Shown here one piece after another: positions 43,598-51,625 of a stretch of DNA of 64,000 nucleotides. Origin of the DNA: Streptomyces sp. NBC_01275 (lineage in GTDB: Bacteria; Actinomycetota; Actinomycetes; Streptomycetales; Streptomycetaceae). Every line of letters starts with the position of its first letter. Position 1 is the stretch's first letter. Made by a program: the position numbers and the translations under genes. The notes beneath the pieces are model-generated. The model was not told the DNA's origin. It searched no databases and was given only the letters and a program-made list of their open reading frames with translations. The stretch lies in the NCBI RefSeq assembly GCF_026340655.1, contig NZ_JAPEOZ010000001.1, positions 4,588,001 through 4,652,000 on the forward strand, in the 5' to 3' direction.

Positions 43598-44080
43598 ATG
43601 ACAGAGACGCACAAGGCACGGCCGGCCCCGAGACAACTCGACGAACTCACCGATGTGTACGACTTCCTGGAGGAAGTGCGGCTCCGTCCAAGCATGTGGG
43701 TCCGCCGCAGTTCGTTGCAGCACCTGGACTCCATGCTCACCGGCTACCGCGTCGCCCTGGGCGTGCACGACATCACGGAGCCGTTCGACTTCTGGAACCC
43801 CGGCGGCCAATGCCGCTTCTCCGACTGGCTGTGGCAACGACTGGGCCACAACTCCTCCTCGGGCTGGGCAGTCGAGATCGAGCGCACGGCGGAACAGGCC
43901 GGGAGGCCCGCCATGGAGGTGTTCTTCGAGCTACTGGATGAGTTCCGCGCCTCAGGCCATTCCGTCGGGAAGCAGGCTCACGGGCAAGCCGAGGTGAGCA
44001 GCGTCAAGTATCAGGTGAAGCCACAACGTCAAGCATCAACCGAGACACCACCCGTCACCACCGTGTCGGATCCCAGCTGA
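43598..44080 (+). CDS. Conserved hypothetical protein, C-terminus altered by IS
   Basis: A 160-residue protein: YDFLEEVRLRPSMWVRRSSL, MLTGYRVALGVHDI, FSDWLWQRLGHNSSSGWAVE, EVFFELLDEF, a family I know as unannotated in Streptomyces. The IS481 element entered the last codons: without it the frame would end PPVTTD-stop using the TGA at 46067-46069; with it the end is PPVTTVSDPS from inside the IS. The protein is therefore probably still functional. Confidence 0.65.
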   Translation: MTETHKARPAPRQLDELTDVYDFLEEVRLRPSMWVRRSSLQHLDSMLTGYRVALGVHDITEPFDFWNPGGQCRFSDWLWQRLGHNSSSGWAVEIERTAEQAGRPAMEVFFELLDEFRASGHSVGKQAHGQAEVSSVKYQVKPQRQASTETPPVTTVSDPS

Positions 44081-46050
44081 TGCCTGACGTTCTGGTCCCA
44101 GGTGATGCTTGACGGTGGGCCTAGACAACATGGGAAGCCCCGTGGGGCTTGTTCGCTTTCACGTTACGGACCGGGACGTCGGTCGTGCGGCGGATCACCC
44201 GGACCTGGCCGTCCAGCTCGACAGTGATCGTGGAGTCCGAGACGTGCACGGTCACGGTCTGCCCTGCGTACGGGCGGCCGAGGGAGACGACCTGGCGGCA
44301 GACCATGACCGTGCCCACCGTGCTGACCCGCCGCTGTACCCGCACGGGCTCGACGGCCGGACGCGGTGGCGGTCCGGCCGGACGCAGGCCCCGCAGCCTG
44401 CGGATTTCCTCGCTGGTCAGCGGATTGGGCCGCACCCGAAGCAGTTCCCGCGAGGACAGGTCGAAGAACGACAGTGTTTCGTCGTCGATGCGGATACCCA
44501 CCTGGCGGCCGCCCAGGATCTCCGCCGCCAGCACCTGGTGCCCGCCCAGGCCCACCAGGCCGCTGTTGTTCACCACCCGGTCCACCTCGAACGCGGCCCC
44601 GTCGCCGGCCGGAAGCGGGGCCCCTCCCGCCACGCGTCCACCCCGGACGGCCAGCCGGGCCAGATCCGCCACCGACAGATGCGAGCGCACGGTCTTGATC
44701 CGTGCTCCGGCGATCAGCAGATGGATCACCGAGGTGTCGGCCCAGAAGGTCACCGTCAGTCCTGAGCGGGCAGGCCCCAGCCAGAACTGTTTGCCCGCGA
44801 CCTGCAGATTCCCACTCGCAGGCACCACTCGCTCGAACTCCACCGGCCCACCGGGCTCCACCAACACCGCCGCCGGGGCCAGCTCAGGCAGGCCGGCCGG
44901 CACGGACGCCACTTCGACCGGATCCGGCTCCGCAGGAGGTGTCCGCTGCTGCGGGACCAGCGCGAGCGCTCCGGGCACCCTCAGGCCCAGTACGTCCCGC
45001 TCCTGCTCGGGCACCGGGGTGAACCGGTCGGCAGGCGAGTCCATGTCCAGCGCCTGATGCGGCCGCGAGGAGTTGTATTCCTCGACCCACGCATCCAGCG
45101 CTGCCTGAGCCGCCCCGATGCTCTCGAACGCCCCGCAGTCGTCGAGGAGTTCACGCCGCAGCGTCTGATGGAACCGCTCGACCTTGCCCGTCGTGGTCGG
45201 CGACGCCGGCTGGGTGAGCCGGTGCGCGATCCCGTTCTCCCGGCAGATCCGGTCGAACAACACCTCACCGCCCTGCCCGAACCGGTCGGTGAACTGCTTT
45301 CCGTTGTCCGTGAGCACCTCTTCCGGCACCCCGAACGTCCGCAAGGCCCCAGCGAACGCCGAGCACACCGCCCTCCCAGTCGCCCGCTCGACCACCGACG
45401 CGATCACGCAGTACCGGGAATGGTCATCCACCCCGGTCACGACCTTGGCCTCGGACAACTCCCCAGTCACCGGGTCGACGAGCATCACCCCGCCGACGAT
45501 GTCCATCTGCCACAGCTGCATCGGCCGATCCCGCTGCCAACGCTTGTAATCCGACCGCTTCCGGCGCCGCACACCCGGCTCCACCAGGCCATGCCGCACC
45601 AGGATCCGATACACGGTCATCCGCGATGGCACCGGGCTCACCGCCCCGGACCGCTCCAGCACATGAGCGATCCGCCGCGGACCCCACCGAGGATGCTTAC
45701 GCCGCAGCTCGCACACGGCCGCCTCCACCTGGGCAGACACCTGATGCGGACACGACGCCGGCCTACGCGAACGGTCCGCCAGCCCGGCCAGACCGGAGGC
45801 CTCATACCGGGACTTCCACCCGCTGACCGTCTGCCGGGACACACCAAGTGACGCGGCAACCTCCGTCACCGTCGCACCCGCCAGCACCGCAAGCACAGCC
45901 CGGTATCTCTGCTCGACAACCGACAACTCCACCAGAGCCAATCCCGGCCTCCCGCCACACGCCGCAACGACGCGCACAGCAAAGCCGATCACGGCCACCG
46001 TCAACCATCAGCTGGGATCGAACTGTCAAGCATCTACCGGGATCGGACAA
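44064..46050. mobile_element. IS481-family insertion sequence
   Basis: About 1.99 kb with imperfect inverted ends that both start TGTCSGATCCCRG and carry internal GATGC(C/T)TGAC and TTGACGGTGG repeats. The flanks repeat ACCCGTCACCACCG (44050-44063 and 46051-46064), a 14-bp target duplication, so the insertion is fairly recent. The exact ends could shift by one base. Confidence 0.85.
44121..45941 (-). CDS. IS481-family transposase
   Basis: A DDE transposase of about 606 residues. An N-terminal helix-turn-helix (ATVTEVAASLGVSRQTVSGW) and a second one (GPRRIAHVLERSG) precede the integrase core with the Asp in LWQMDIVGG, the Asp in VLTDNGKQF and the Glu in TTTGKVERFHQTLRREL. An extra C-terminal region of about 270 residues is longer than in most IS481 enzymes. 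The start is uncertain: TTG at 45941 is the likely one; the frame opens further upstream at 46004. Confidence 0.9.
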   Translation of the reverse strand: MALVELSVVEQRYRAVLAVLAGATVTEVAASLGVSRQTVSGWKSRYEASGLAGLADRSRRPASCPHQVSAQVEAAVCELRRKHPRWGPRRIAHVLERSGAVSPVPSRMTVYRILVRHGLVEPGVRRRKRSDYKRWQRDRPMQLWQMDIVGGVMLVDPVTGELSEAKVVTGVDDHSRYCVIASVVERATGRAVCSAFAGALRTFGVPEEVLTDNGKQFTDRFGQGGEVLFDRICRENGIAHRLTQPASPTTTGKVERFHQTLRRELLDDCGAFESIGAAQAALDAWVEEYNSSRPHQALDMDSPADRFTPVPEQERDVLGLRVPGALALVPQQRTPPAEPDPVEVASVPAGLPELAPAAVLVEPGGPVEFERVVPASGNLQVAGKQFWLGPARSGLTVTFWADTSVIHLLIAGARIKTVRSHLSVADLARLAVRGGRVAGGAPLPAGDGAAFEVDRVVNNSGLVGLGGHQVLAAEILGGRQVGIRIDDETLSFFDLSSRELLRVRPNPLTSEEIRRLRGLRPAGPPPRPAVEPVRVQRRVSTVGTVMVCRQVVSLGRPYAGQTVTVHVSDSTITVELDGQVRVIRRTTDVPVRNVKANKPHGASHVV

Positions 46051-46064
46051 ACCCGTCACCACCG

Positions 46065-46581
46065 ACTGAGTTACAACTTTCTCTACTGGTTCAAGGCGGC
46101 TCGCTCCGCTCACCGCGCGCGGCCCGGCCCCCGGCCGGGCCTGCGCTCCTGTCTCCGCCCCGCTCCAGCCCGACCGGCGCCCGAGCCGCGCCACATCAAT
46201 CAGCAGTCTGGCGTCAGAAGAGGGGTTCCTCGTGGCTTGGGTGATCGGCACCACGCATTAAGTGTGTCTACGCGGCACCTTTCGGGACCGGTCGTGCCAT
46301 TCGTTGCCGGATCGTTTAAGAATGTTGACGCGACGGGTAGCGCCATCCCGGGTGGATGAGATGGTGCGGGCGGTCAGCCGAGGCGAGCGGCAGGTACGGC
46401 TGTTGCAGACAGGGCTCGTCTTCCACTTGGCTGGCCGATCCGTCGACAGGGGCTTTGCGGCAGGCCCGGTGGCTGAGAAGCGAGCGCTGCAATCTCCAGT
46501 GGCCAGGAGCCCGTCCCTGACATGCGACACGCCCCACTCCGGATGCAGATCAAGGTGACTGCTCCTACCGTGGAAAGGGAT
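46065..46581. other. Non-coding or relic stretch after the IS
   Basis: This 517-base stretch starts GC-rich and becomes AT-richer after 46250. One open frame (46262-46558) has a DEMVRAVSRGERQVRLLQTG-like segment, but no ribosome site or recognisable family, so I do not call it a gene. It probably includes the promoter of the next gene. Confidence 0.35.
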
Positions 46582-48009
46582 ATGTATCGGACTTTTGGGG
46601 CGGATGTGGCCGGTATGACATACGCAGTAATCGAAAAGATTCGGCGAAAGACTGGACGCATCCTGGGGAATCTGACCTCCACGGAACGTGTCGACGGTGC
46701 CGCCACCCCCGCGGCGGATGAATACTCGCCGGGGCCCGCGGTTTGCCTGACTTGGGCTCTTCGCTCGACATGGATTAATCGCAAAGTCGAGACGTATAAT
46801 TTTCGCGATGCAGAAATGGCTCATTGCCATACCAGTATAGATCTGAAAATTCCCCCAGAGGCTCCAGAGTCGACGCCAGATGAAAATGGAACTACCTTCC
46901 TCTTCCTGCCTTTGATGTGGCTGGATAAGAAGCAGTTGTCCATACAGTTCGACTTGCGCGACGAAGCCGGTTGCTCGCTACGGCGACTAGACGTAGCTGC
47001 AAGCACTTCCCTCCTAGGGGATGCCCTAGTTGCCATGGCTTCTGGAATAATCGGAAGGGATCTCGCTGGCAGCGATTTTCCTCGGCAGCTAAAAAGAATA
47101 GCCTCCGGGGAATGTCGACAGAAGCCCAATGATGTTTGGCGCGAATTGATACGGCCCAGCCAGTGGGGTTTGAGCCATCAGGAAGAAAATAGAATATTTG
47201 GCGATCCGGAATTCGAACGCTGGGTGAAAAACCTGACGGAAAGGCATCTCCTAATCGCGGTTTTGGAGGGCGCTAAAATTGGGCAGCAGCGAGTCCTCGG
47301 GGTTGACCATGACGTCCGAACCGACTGGGCTACCAGTTGGGGTCAAATGGTGGGAGTCTCCCCCTGGAGCCTACTCTTTTCAACTACGGCAAGTGACTGC
47401 ACTAATTATCATTTTGAGGTCCTGGTTCCGGAGGGGCTGCATATTTGCCGGATTTCCCTGGTGCCCGATCCACCATTCCCTTGGGGCGCCCCGAGTACTC
47501 CCGTTGCTTATAGAGTCTGGGATGCGCACTACGGACACTGTGTAGCCCATGAAATTCCTGACGATTCGCGCAGTTACAACATGATCATGGACTTGCGTCC
47601 CTCGCGTAGCGGATGGCTGATCGCTGCTGTTTCGTCAAGCCTTGCCATTACTACGCTTATGTTCGTCTGCTCCTTCTTCAGCGGCCGGATCCTCGATCCA
47701 AATAACTGCGTATATCCGGAAACGGACATCCTTTTTCTGGTCACAACTCTATTCTTGGCTGCCGCCGCCGCTATCATAACAATCGCGGCGCGGGCAGGGG
47801 ATCATCTCTTGACCTCTCGTCTGCTGTTCCGCTTCCGCTTCTCTATGTGGATTATGGTGGCCTTTTCTTTGGCTGCTGTCCTGATTTTGATCACGGTGGG
47901 ATCTGGTGAGTCTCTCTCGCCCGCATTCTGCGTTTTTGGATTCATCTCTGGCTTTTTCTCTTTGTTGTTCCTAATCGCGCTCGCGCTTCCGCGGCCGAGG
48001 GATCCGTAA
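46582..48009 (+). CDS. Unrecognised protein with four C-terminal membrane helices (cargo)
   Basis: A 475-residue protein from an ATG with GAAAGGGA upstream; a start 60 bases earlier is possible. The first about 340 residues look soluble (LTWALRSTWINRKVETYNF, TTFLFLPLMWLDKKQLSIQF, WGQMVGVSPWSLLFSTTASD); the end has four membrane segments (GWLIAAVSSSLAITTLMFV, ILFLVTTLFLAAAAAIITIA, FSMWIMVAFSLAAVLILITV, FISGFFSLLFLIALAL). Codon use is clearly AT-richer than in neighbouring AICE genes. A soluble domain plus a membrane end resembles sensor or membrane-effector proteins, but nothing identifies a function. Confidence 0.65.
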   Translation: MYRTFGADVAGMTYAVIEKIRRKTGRILGNLTSTERVDGAATPAADEYSPGPAVCLTWALRSTWINRKVETYNFRDAEMAHCHTSIDLKIPPEAPESTPDENGTTFLFLPLMWLDKKQLSIQFDLRDEAGCSLRRLDVAASTSLLGDALVAMASGIIGRDLAGSDFPRQLKRIASGECRQKPNDVWRELIRPSQWGLSHQEENRIFGDPEFERWVKNLTERHLLIAVLEGAKIGQQRVLGVDHDVRTDWATSWGQMVGVSPWSLLFSTTASDCTNYHFEVLVPEGLHICRISLVPDPPFPWGAPSTPVAYRVWDAHYGHCVAHEIPDDSRSYNMIMDLRPSRSGWLIAAVSSSLAITTLMFVCSFFSGRILDPNNCVYPETDILFLVTTLFLAAAAAIITIAARAGDHLLTSRLLFRFRFSMWIMVAFSLAAVLILITVGSGESLSPAFCVFGFISGFFSLLFLIALALPRPRDP

Positions 48010-48080
48010 TCTTATTGCCCAGCCCGCCCCTACTTCGAAGTTGTGGGTGCATACTGGGGAGACACATGAGGAGGTGCTCA

Positions 48081-48263
48081 ATGAGGACCCGACGAGTGCG
48101 GTGGTTTAGACCGTCAATGAAGCCTGAAGATGCGGACGCGGTAATCGTGGCGCTCCAGGGCCGAGAAGCCCAGGTCGAGCACCCTCAAACGAAGGCCTCC
48201 ACGGATGCCATGATCAACATCTTGCGCATTGCAGCGTCACGCGGGCGCCCCCGGGTTGAATGA
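48081..48263 (+). CDS. Small cargo protein
   Basis: A 60-residue basic protein (MRTRRVRWFRPSMKPEDADA, VEHPQTKASTDAMINILRIA) with an excellent GGAGGTG ribosome site. It lies 71 bases after the membrane protein gene and may be co-transcribed. Function unknown. Confidence 0.5.
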   Translation: MRTRRVRWFRPSMKPEDADAVIVALQGREAQVEHPQTKASTDAMINILRIAASRGRPRVE

Positions 48264-48338
48264 ACAGGCCAATCGTCGGGTCGAACAATCGGAGCCCGTC
48301 AAGGGTAGACATTCACCCAGGTCAGGCCGGTTCTAGCC

Positions 48339-48731
48339 CTACATCTTCTCAGCTTCCAGGCTGAGGCTCCCCGCGCCGTCGTCACTGGCTGACGGTTGGG
48401 GGTTGCTCATTTCGGCACCTCGAATGCGTGGCTGAGGCCGGTGGGGGTACAGCGAGGCACACGCGTGCGTGGCCAGTCGGCGCACCCGCCGTCGTGGCTG
48501 GCTGTCGTCGTCTGAGGTTGAAGCGGGCCCCGGATTCAGCTCTGGAGTGATGACCGCGCCGCAGCTTGCGACGCCGGGTAGCGAAGCTGTGAAGTCTGCC
48601 CCTGGCAGCTGATACCAACAGCCCCGGACGCCGGCGGCCAGCCCGAGCCCCCAGCGGAAGAGCAGCCGAGGACCACAGCCGGATGACCGACGTCGCCGAC
48701 CCCGGTCATCGACCTGATAAGGATTTGTCAT
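48339..48731 (-). CDS. Doubtful third gene of the cargo operon
   Basis: A 130-codon frame whose ATG overlaps the stop of the 404-residue gene by one base (TGATG), which would allow coupled translation. The composition is Arg/Ser/Pro-rich with no predicted fold, so it may be spurious. If it is not a gene, 48264-48730 contains nothing I can identify. Confidence 0.25.
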   Translation of the reverse strand: MTNPYQVDDRGRRRRSSGCGPRLLFRWGLGLAAGVRGCWYQLPGADFTASLPGVASCGAVITPELNPGPASTSDDDSQPRRRVRRLATHACASLYPHRPQPRIRGAEMSNPQPSASDDGAGSLSLEAEKM

Positions 48732-49945
48732 CAAAATAGCGAGTCTTGGCTGCCTTGCCCGACCGAGCTATCTGATGCCTCGGGCGTAATCGCCACTAGT
48801 TCAAGTATCTGCGGGTCATAAAGCCAGTAGTAGTGACCCTCCAGTTCCTGGCGGCCAGAAATCCTTAGTGCAAGATTATTACGATGGGCATCAACCGCCA
48901 TGTCGTAATCGTCAACCTTGAGACGGACCCTCATTTTGCGGGCCTCAGTTCCGCCTAGAACGTCCAATCGTACAACTCCAGGGTTTCCTGGTTTTGGGCG
49001 TTCAAGTAGCGTAACCGTTCCCAGGACAGTGACGAATAGCGGATCGACTGTCGCTGCCAGCATATTCCCAGCTCGTTCAAGTGCCGCATAGTCTGAAGGA
49101 ATAAACTCGAGCTTATGCCGCTCAACGGGACGCCCCGTGAATAGATCGTCGGCAGAATTTAGCTCAACCTCAACCTCGGCACCTTCTGAGTCTCTAATCA
49201 AATTACGGACCGCTTGAGTCAATTCGTAACAGAATCCTCGCTCAACATTCTCTACGAACGAATAGGTGGACCCGGTCTCCTTGAAATGATCAACAGCCTC
49301 ACGCGCGGCTTCAAGCGCTCCTACCAGCCCTAGAGTGATCTCCCGTCCGGTATGCCTTCCAATAAGCGGAATCGTGTCACCTGGCTTGATTTTACGCTCG
49401 GAGAACACCTCGTCCGGAGGAGCATAAGCGGTGATCACGTAGCTTCCGACTTCAGTCTGCCCCATCAGGACCGAGTCTAGGAATGACTTCGCCAGAAAAG
49501 TATTAGCGTTCCCATAGTAAGCGGCTTTGGACTTCCGGGTTTTTGCCGCAACGACCATGGATTTATGCGCGCCGGCATGGAGATCCTCACCAGCACTCCA
49601 TGGAATTGTCCCCTTTCGGGAGGCTACTTCTTTGTGAAACTTCAATTCGTCACCCAGGGCATGTAGAGTCGCAGCACGCGTCAGGATCGCACGAATCCTT
49701 TCATCACCCAACTTCCAGGCCTGCGCAACCGCTTGACTAAGCAGATCAGAGTAGTCGTCTGTTTCTCGATCCTGGGGTAGCAGGAGGCCGCCATTAGATC
49801 GATTGTCGGAATCCGACCCCGGCCGCCAACGGCTATATAGGTTGGCCTGGCCGCCGAATTTATGCCACCCACTTGCTTCGAGAGCAAGGGCAAGCTGCGC
49901 ATCCGTCAGGTGCTCAGCAACCTCGCGGAAATCTGGCACCCTCAC
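48731..49945 (-). CDS. Unrecognised cargo protein, partner of DUF4365 protein
   Basis: A 404-residue cytosolic protein starting at the GTG at 49943-49945 (MRVPDFREVAEHLTDAQLAL) with GGGAGGTG upstream; the GTG overlaps the preceding stop as GTGA. The most ordered stretches are RKGTIPWSAGEDLHAGAHKS, FLDSVLMGQTEVGSYVITAY, GREITLGLVGALEAAREAVD and, near the C-terminus, RKMRVRLKVDDYDMAVDAHR. I recall unnamed actinobacterial proteins with the same GTIP...AGE and MGQTEVGSYV signatures. There is no catalytic motif I can name. AT-richer than the AICE core. Confidence 0.7.
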   Translation of the reverse strand: MRVPDFREVAEHLTDAQLALALEASGWHKFGGQANLYSRWRPGSDSDNRSNGGLLLPQDRETDDYSDLLSQAVAQAWKLGDERIRAILTRAATLHALGDELKFHKEVASRKGTIPWSAGEDLHAGAHKSMVVAAKTRKSKAAYYGNANTFLAKSFLDSVLMGQTEVGSYVITAYAPPDEVFSERKIKPGDTIPLIGRHTGREITLGLVGALEAAREAVDHFKETGSTYSFVENVERGFCYELTQAVRNLIRDSEGAEVEVELNSADDLFTGRPVERHKLEFIPSDYAALERAGNMLAATVDPLFVTVLGTVTLLERPKPGNPGVVRLDVLGGTEARKMRVRLKVDDYDMAVDAHRNNLALRISGRQELEGHYYWLYDPQILELVAITPEASDSSVGQGSQDSLF

Positions 49946-50490
49946 GGCGCACCTCCCTTGCCTATTCGCTCCATGATTGCACACAATGCGATGTCGTCAA
50001 ATATTTGGCTTGTGGAAACTCTCACCGCCGTATATTTTTCGCCGGACGGCTGAACCCCCGTAACGCTCCGCCAGTATGCACAATGCCGCAATTGAAATAT
50101 ATCGTGACTGGCTTCAACCCATTTGGCAATATCTTCAGGCACAATCATGGCCACCAATATTCGGTGAACGATCACGTTGGGGCGTGCGAGAAGATTTAGA
50201 CGCTCATTGGATAGATTCACCGAAACGAACCCATTTGCAGGGTTGGGTGCCGAGGTCCAAGTGCTCTTTAGTTGTATTTTCAGATCTATTTGACAGTCCG
50301 CTGTATGGGACTCTGAAGTGTGGCTCAGCTTCCAATCGATTCCGTCATCCGGATCGGGTTTGGCCATGGTGCAGCCAGCTGCCGCAGCGACTGCCCGAAG
50401 GTAGCCGTCCTGCAACATCTCCATCCGTTGCGTCTTGGGCAAGTCCCCCCGCAGCGGAACCTCCGGCACAGCGGCTTGAGCATCGAGCAT
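49942..50490 (-). CDS. DUF4365-type PD-(D/E)XK nuclease-like protein
   Basis: A 182-residue protein. LQDGYLRAVAAAAGCTMAKP, DDGIDWKLS and IDLKIQLKST give the D...D(W)...QxK arrangement of the DUF4365 branch of the PD-(D/E)XK nuclease fold, here with acidic residues in DPDDGIDW and the Lys in QLK. The remainder (LLARPNVIVHRILVAMIVP, CAYWRSVTGV) fits the family. It is the first gene of a coupled pair with the 404-residue protein and is the last cargo before att copy C, a typical place for defence genes. Nuclease activity is inferred from the fold only. Confidence 0.7.
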   Translation of the reverse strand: MLDAQAAVPEVPLRGDLPKTQRMEMLQDGYLRAVAAAAGCTMAKPDPDDGIDWKLSHTSESHTADCQIDLKIQLKSTWTSAPNPANGFVSVNLSNERLNLLARPNVIVHRILVAMIVPEDIAKWVEASHDIFQLRHCAYWRSVTGVQPSGEKYTAVRVSTSQIFDDIALCAIMERIGKGGAP

Positions 50491-50714
50491 TCATCCCCCC
50501 AACATGTCCCTAGATCACATGCTAGAAGCAAGTGGTCACGGTGGGTAGGGGGAGGTGCCGACACGGCTCCGGCGCAAGCCAGTTAGGGAGACAGCCCTGG
50601 ATCAGCAAGCTCCCGAGGTAAGGCGCGAGCCCGGTCCCGTCACCCATCCCGACGAAAATGCGCCCTTGGGCTGGAGCAGCCAGCCCCGCCGACCTCCGGC
50701 GATCAAGAGTGCAT

Positions 50715-50734
50715 CCGTCTCATTTTCCGTCTCA
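50715..50734. promoter_or_regulatory. attP arm repeats of element 2 (right end)
   Basis: CCGTCTCA occurs at 50715-50722 and 50727-50734, starts 12 bases apart. The same pair with the same 12-base spacing occurs at the other end of element 2 (34958-34965 and 34970-34977). These look like arm-type integrase binding sites flanking the core. The rest of 50491-50851 holds no supported gene. Confidence 0.6.
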
Positions 50735-50851
50735 TTCAGCACCGTTCACGGTCGTTCAACCGAGACCGAAGCCCGTAGCCGCTCCCACGGCCGACCGCCC
50801 ATGAACCCAGGTGAACGCCCCCGCACGCATCCAGCCGTCCGACCACCACAG

Positions 50852-50971
50852 TTGGAAAGCGTGTTGGGGGCAACCCCTCACGAGTTCGAATCTCGTATCC
50901 TCCGCCAGTGCCTCACCGGGCACGATGTCGAAGGGCCCCACCGTTCGCGGTGGGGCCCTTCGTCGTTGTCC
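50852..50971. repeat. att copy C (right end of element 2)
   Basis: The first 75 bases match copies A and B exactly; the full 120 bases match 34840-34959 with two mismatches in the hairpin loop. What follows is the decayed end of an integrase gene, just as B is followed by the intact int of element 2. C was therefore probably also the left end of a third, now mostly lost, element. Confidence 0.9.
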
Positions 50972-50989
50972 TCAGACCTCGTTGTCCTG

Positions 50990-51160
50990 GTTTTGTCCAC
51001 AGGGGGCTTTCCGGTGATCCCCTGATGGCTTCGGCGATCTTCCGGGTGACGTCCTTGAGCATGGCGTCCGGTACCTGAGCAGCATGAGCACGGTGGCGGC
51101 GGTGTACCGGGCGTCGTGGAGCCGGGCGTTCCTGACCTGTGCGTCGGCGCGGCCCGGGTA
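50990..51160 (-). pseudogene. Relic of a third integrase
   Basis: On the minus strand VRNARLHDARYTAATVLML corresponds to VRNGRLHDARHTAATVLLI of the element 2 integrase, including the His-x-x-Arg box with its following His changed to Tyr. After an internal deletion and a frame change, VPDAMLKDVTRKIAEAIRGS corresponds to the integrase C-terminus (TMLRKVAQQVGDALWEL). The catalytic Tyr region is gone. Its orientation and distance to copy C mirror those of the intact int and copy B. Confidence 0.8.
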
Positions 51161-51211
51161 TGAACGTACGGGCCGACCTTCCGTCCCCGGCGTTGTGGTC
51201 CTGGGCGTCGG

Positions 51212-51625
51212 CTACACGGCGACGAGGCGCACCCTGTCGCCGTAGAGCTTCGTCATGTCGTCGACGTCCGAGGTGAGCATGACGACCGGGCGGCGTTGGC
51301 GCAGCGCCGCCTCTGCCACGGCGGCGTCGATGGCGTATTTGTGACCACTCAGACCAGCGTTGACCAGCATGGCTGAGGCGGCCTTGGCCTCCTCGTCGCC
51401 GATGTGCACGATCCGCACGCCGGACAGGACCCAGGCGAGCCGCGCCTTGTCGGTCCGGTGATGCACCGCTTCGATGATGGTGAGTGCGCTGATGACCACC
51501 TCCATGCCCCGCTTGCGGGCTTCGGCGACGAGGGCGACGACGGACTCGTGATCGCCGACGAACTTCGACAGGCCCTCGCAGTCGAGAACGAGGGTGCCTT
51601 CGTGGCTCAGCTTGCGGTGGGCCAC
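51212..51625 (-). CDS. vapC: PIN-domain toxin VapC
   Basis: A 137-residue PIN-domain ribonuclease. The acidic active-site set is in TLVLDCEGLSKF, TIIEAVHH, KYAIDAAVAEAAL and LTSDVDDM. VapC toxins cut tRNA or rRNA when the antitoxin is lost. It overlaps the antitoxin gene by 19 bases. Located just outside att copy C, it may be leftover cargo of the lost third element. Confidence 0.85.
   Translation of the reverse strand: MAHRKLSHEGTLVLDCEGLSKFVGDHESVVALVAEARKRGMEVVISALTIIEAVHHRTDKARLAWVLSGVRIVHIGDEEAKAASAMLVNAGLSGHKYAIDAAVAEAALRQRRPVVMLTSDVDDMTKLYGDRVRLVAV

Larger units (their letters stand above)
34840..50926. mobile_element. Integrated element 2: AICE (pSAM2-like) with cargo
   Basis: Bounded by att copies B and C, 16.0 kb including an IS481 copy of 2.0 kb. 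Int, Xis, RepSA, SpdD, small transfer proteins, DUF2637/SpdB, TraB, SCO3933-type regulator, KorSA-like GntR and Nudix follow the conserved order of actinomycete integrative and conjugative elements that replicate by rolling circle and move as double-stranded DNA through the TraB pore. The right third is AT-richer cargo with no transfer function. TraB carries a nonsense codon, so self-transfer is doubtful. Confidence 0.9.

Noticed and set aside
46258..46830. Minus-strand frame opposite the start of the 46582 gene
   Set aside because: Low-complexity shadow; the plus-strand gene has a ribosome site, membrane helices and consistent codon use.
50555..51025. Plus-strand open frame running through att copy C
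   Set aside because: It reads through the tRNA fragment and hairpin and has no protein-like composition.
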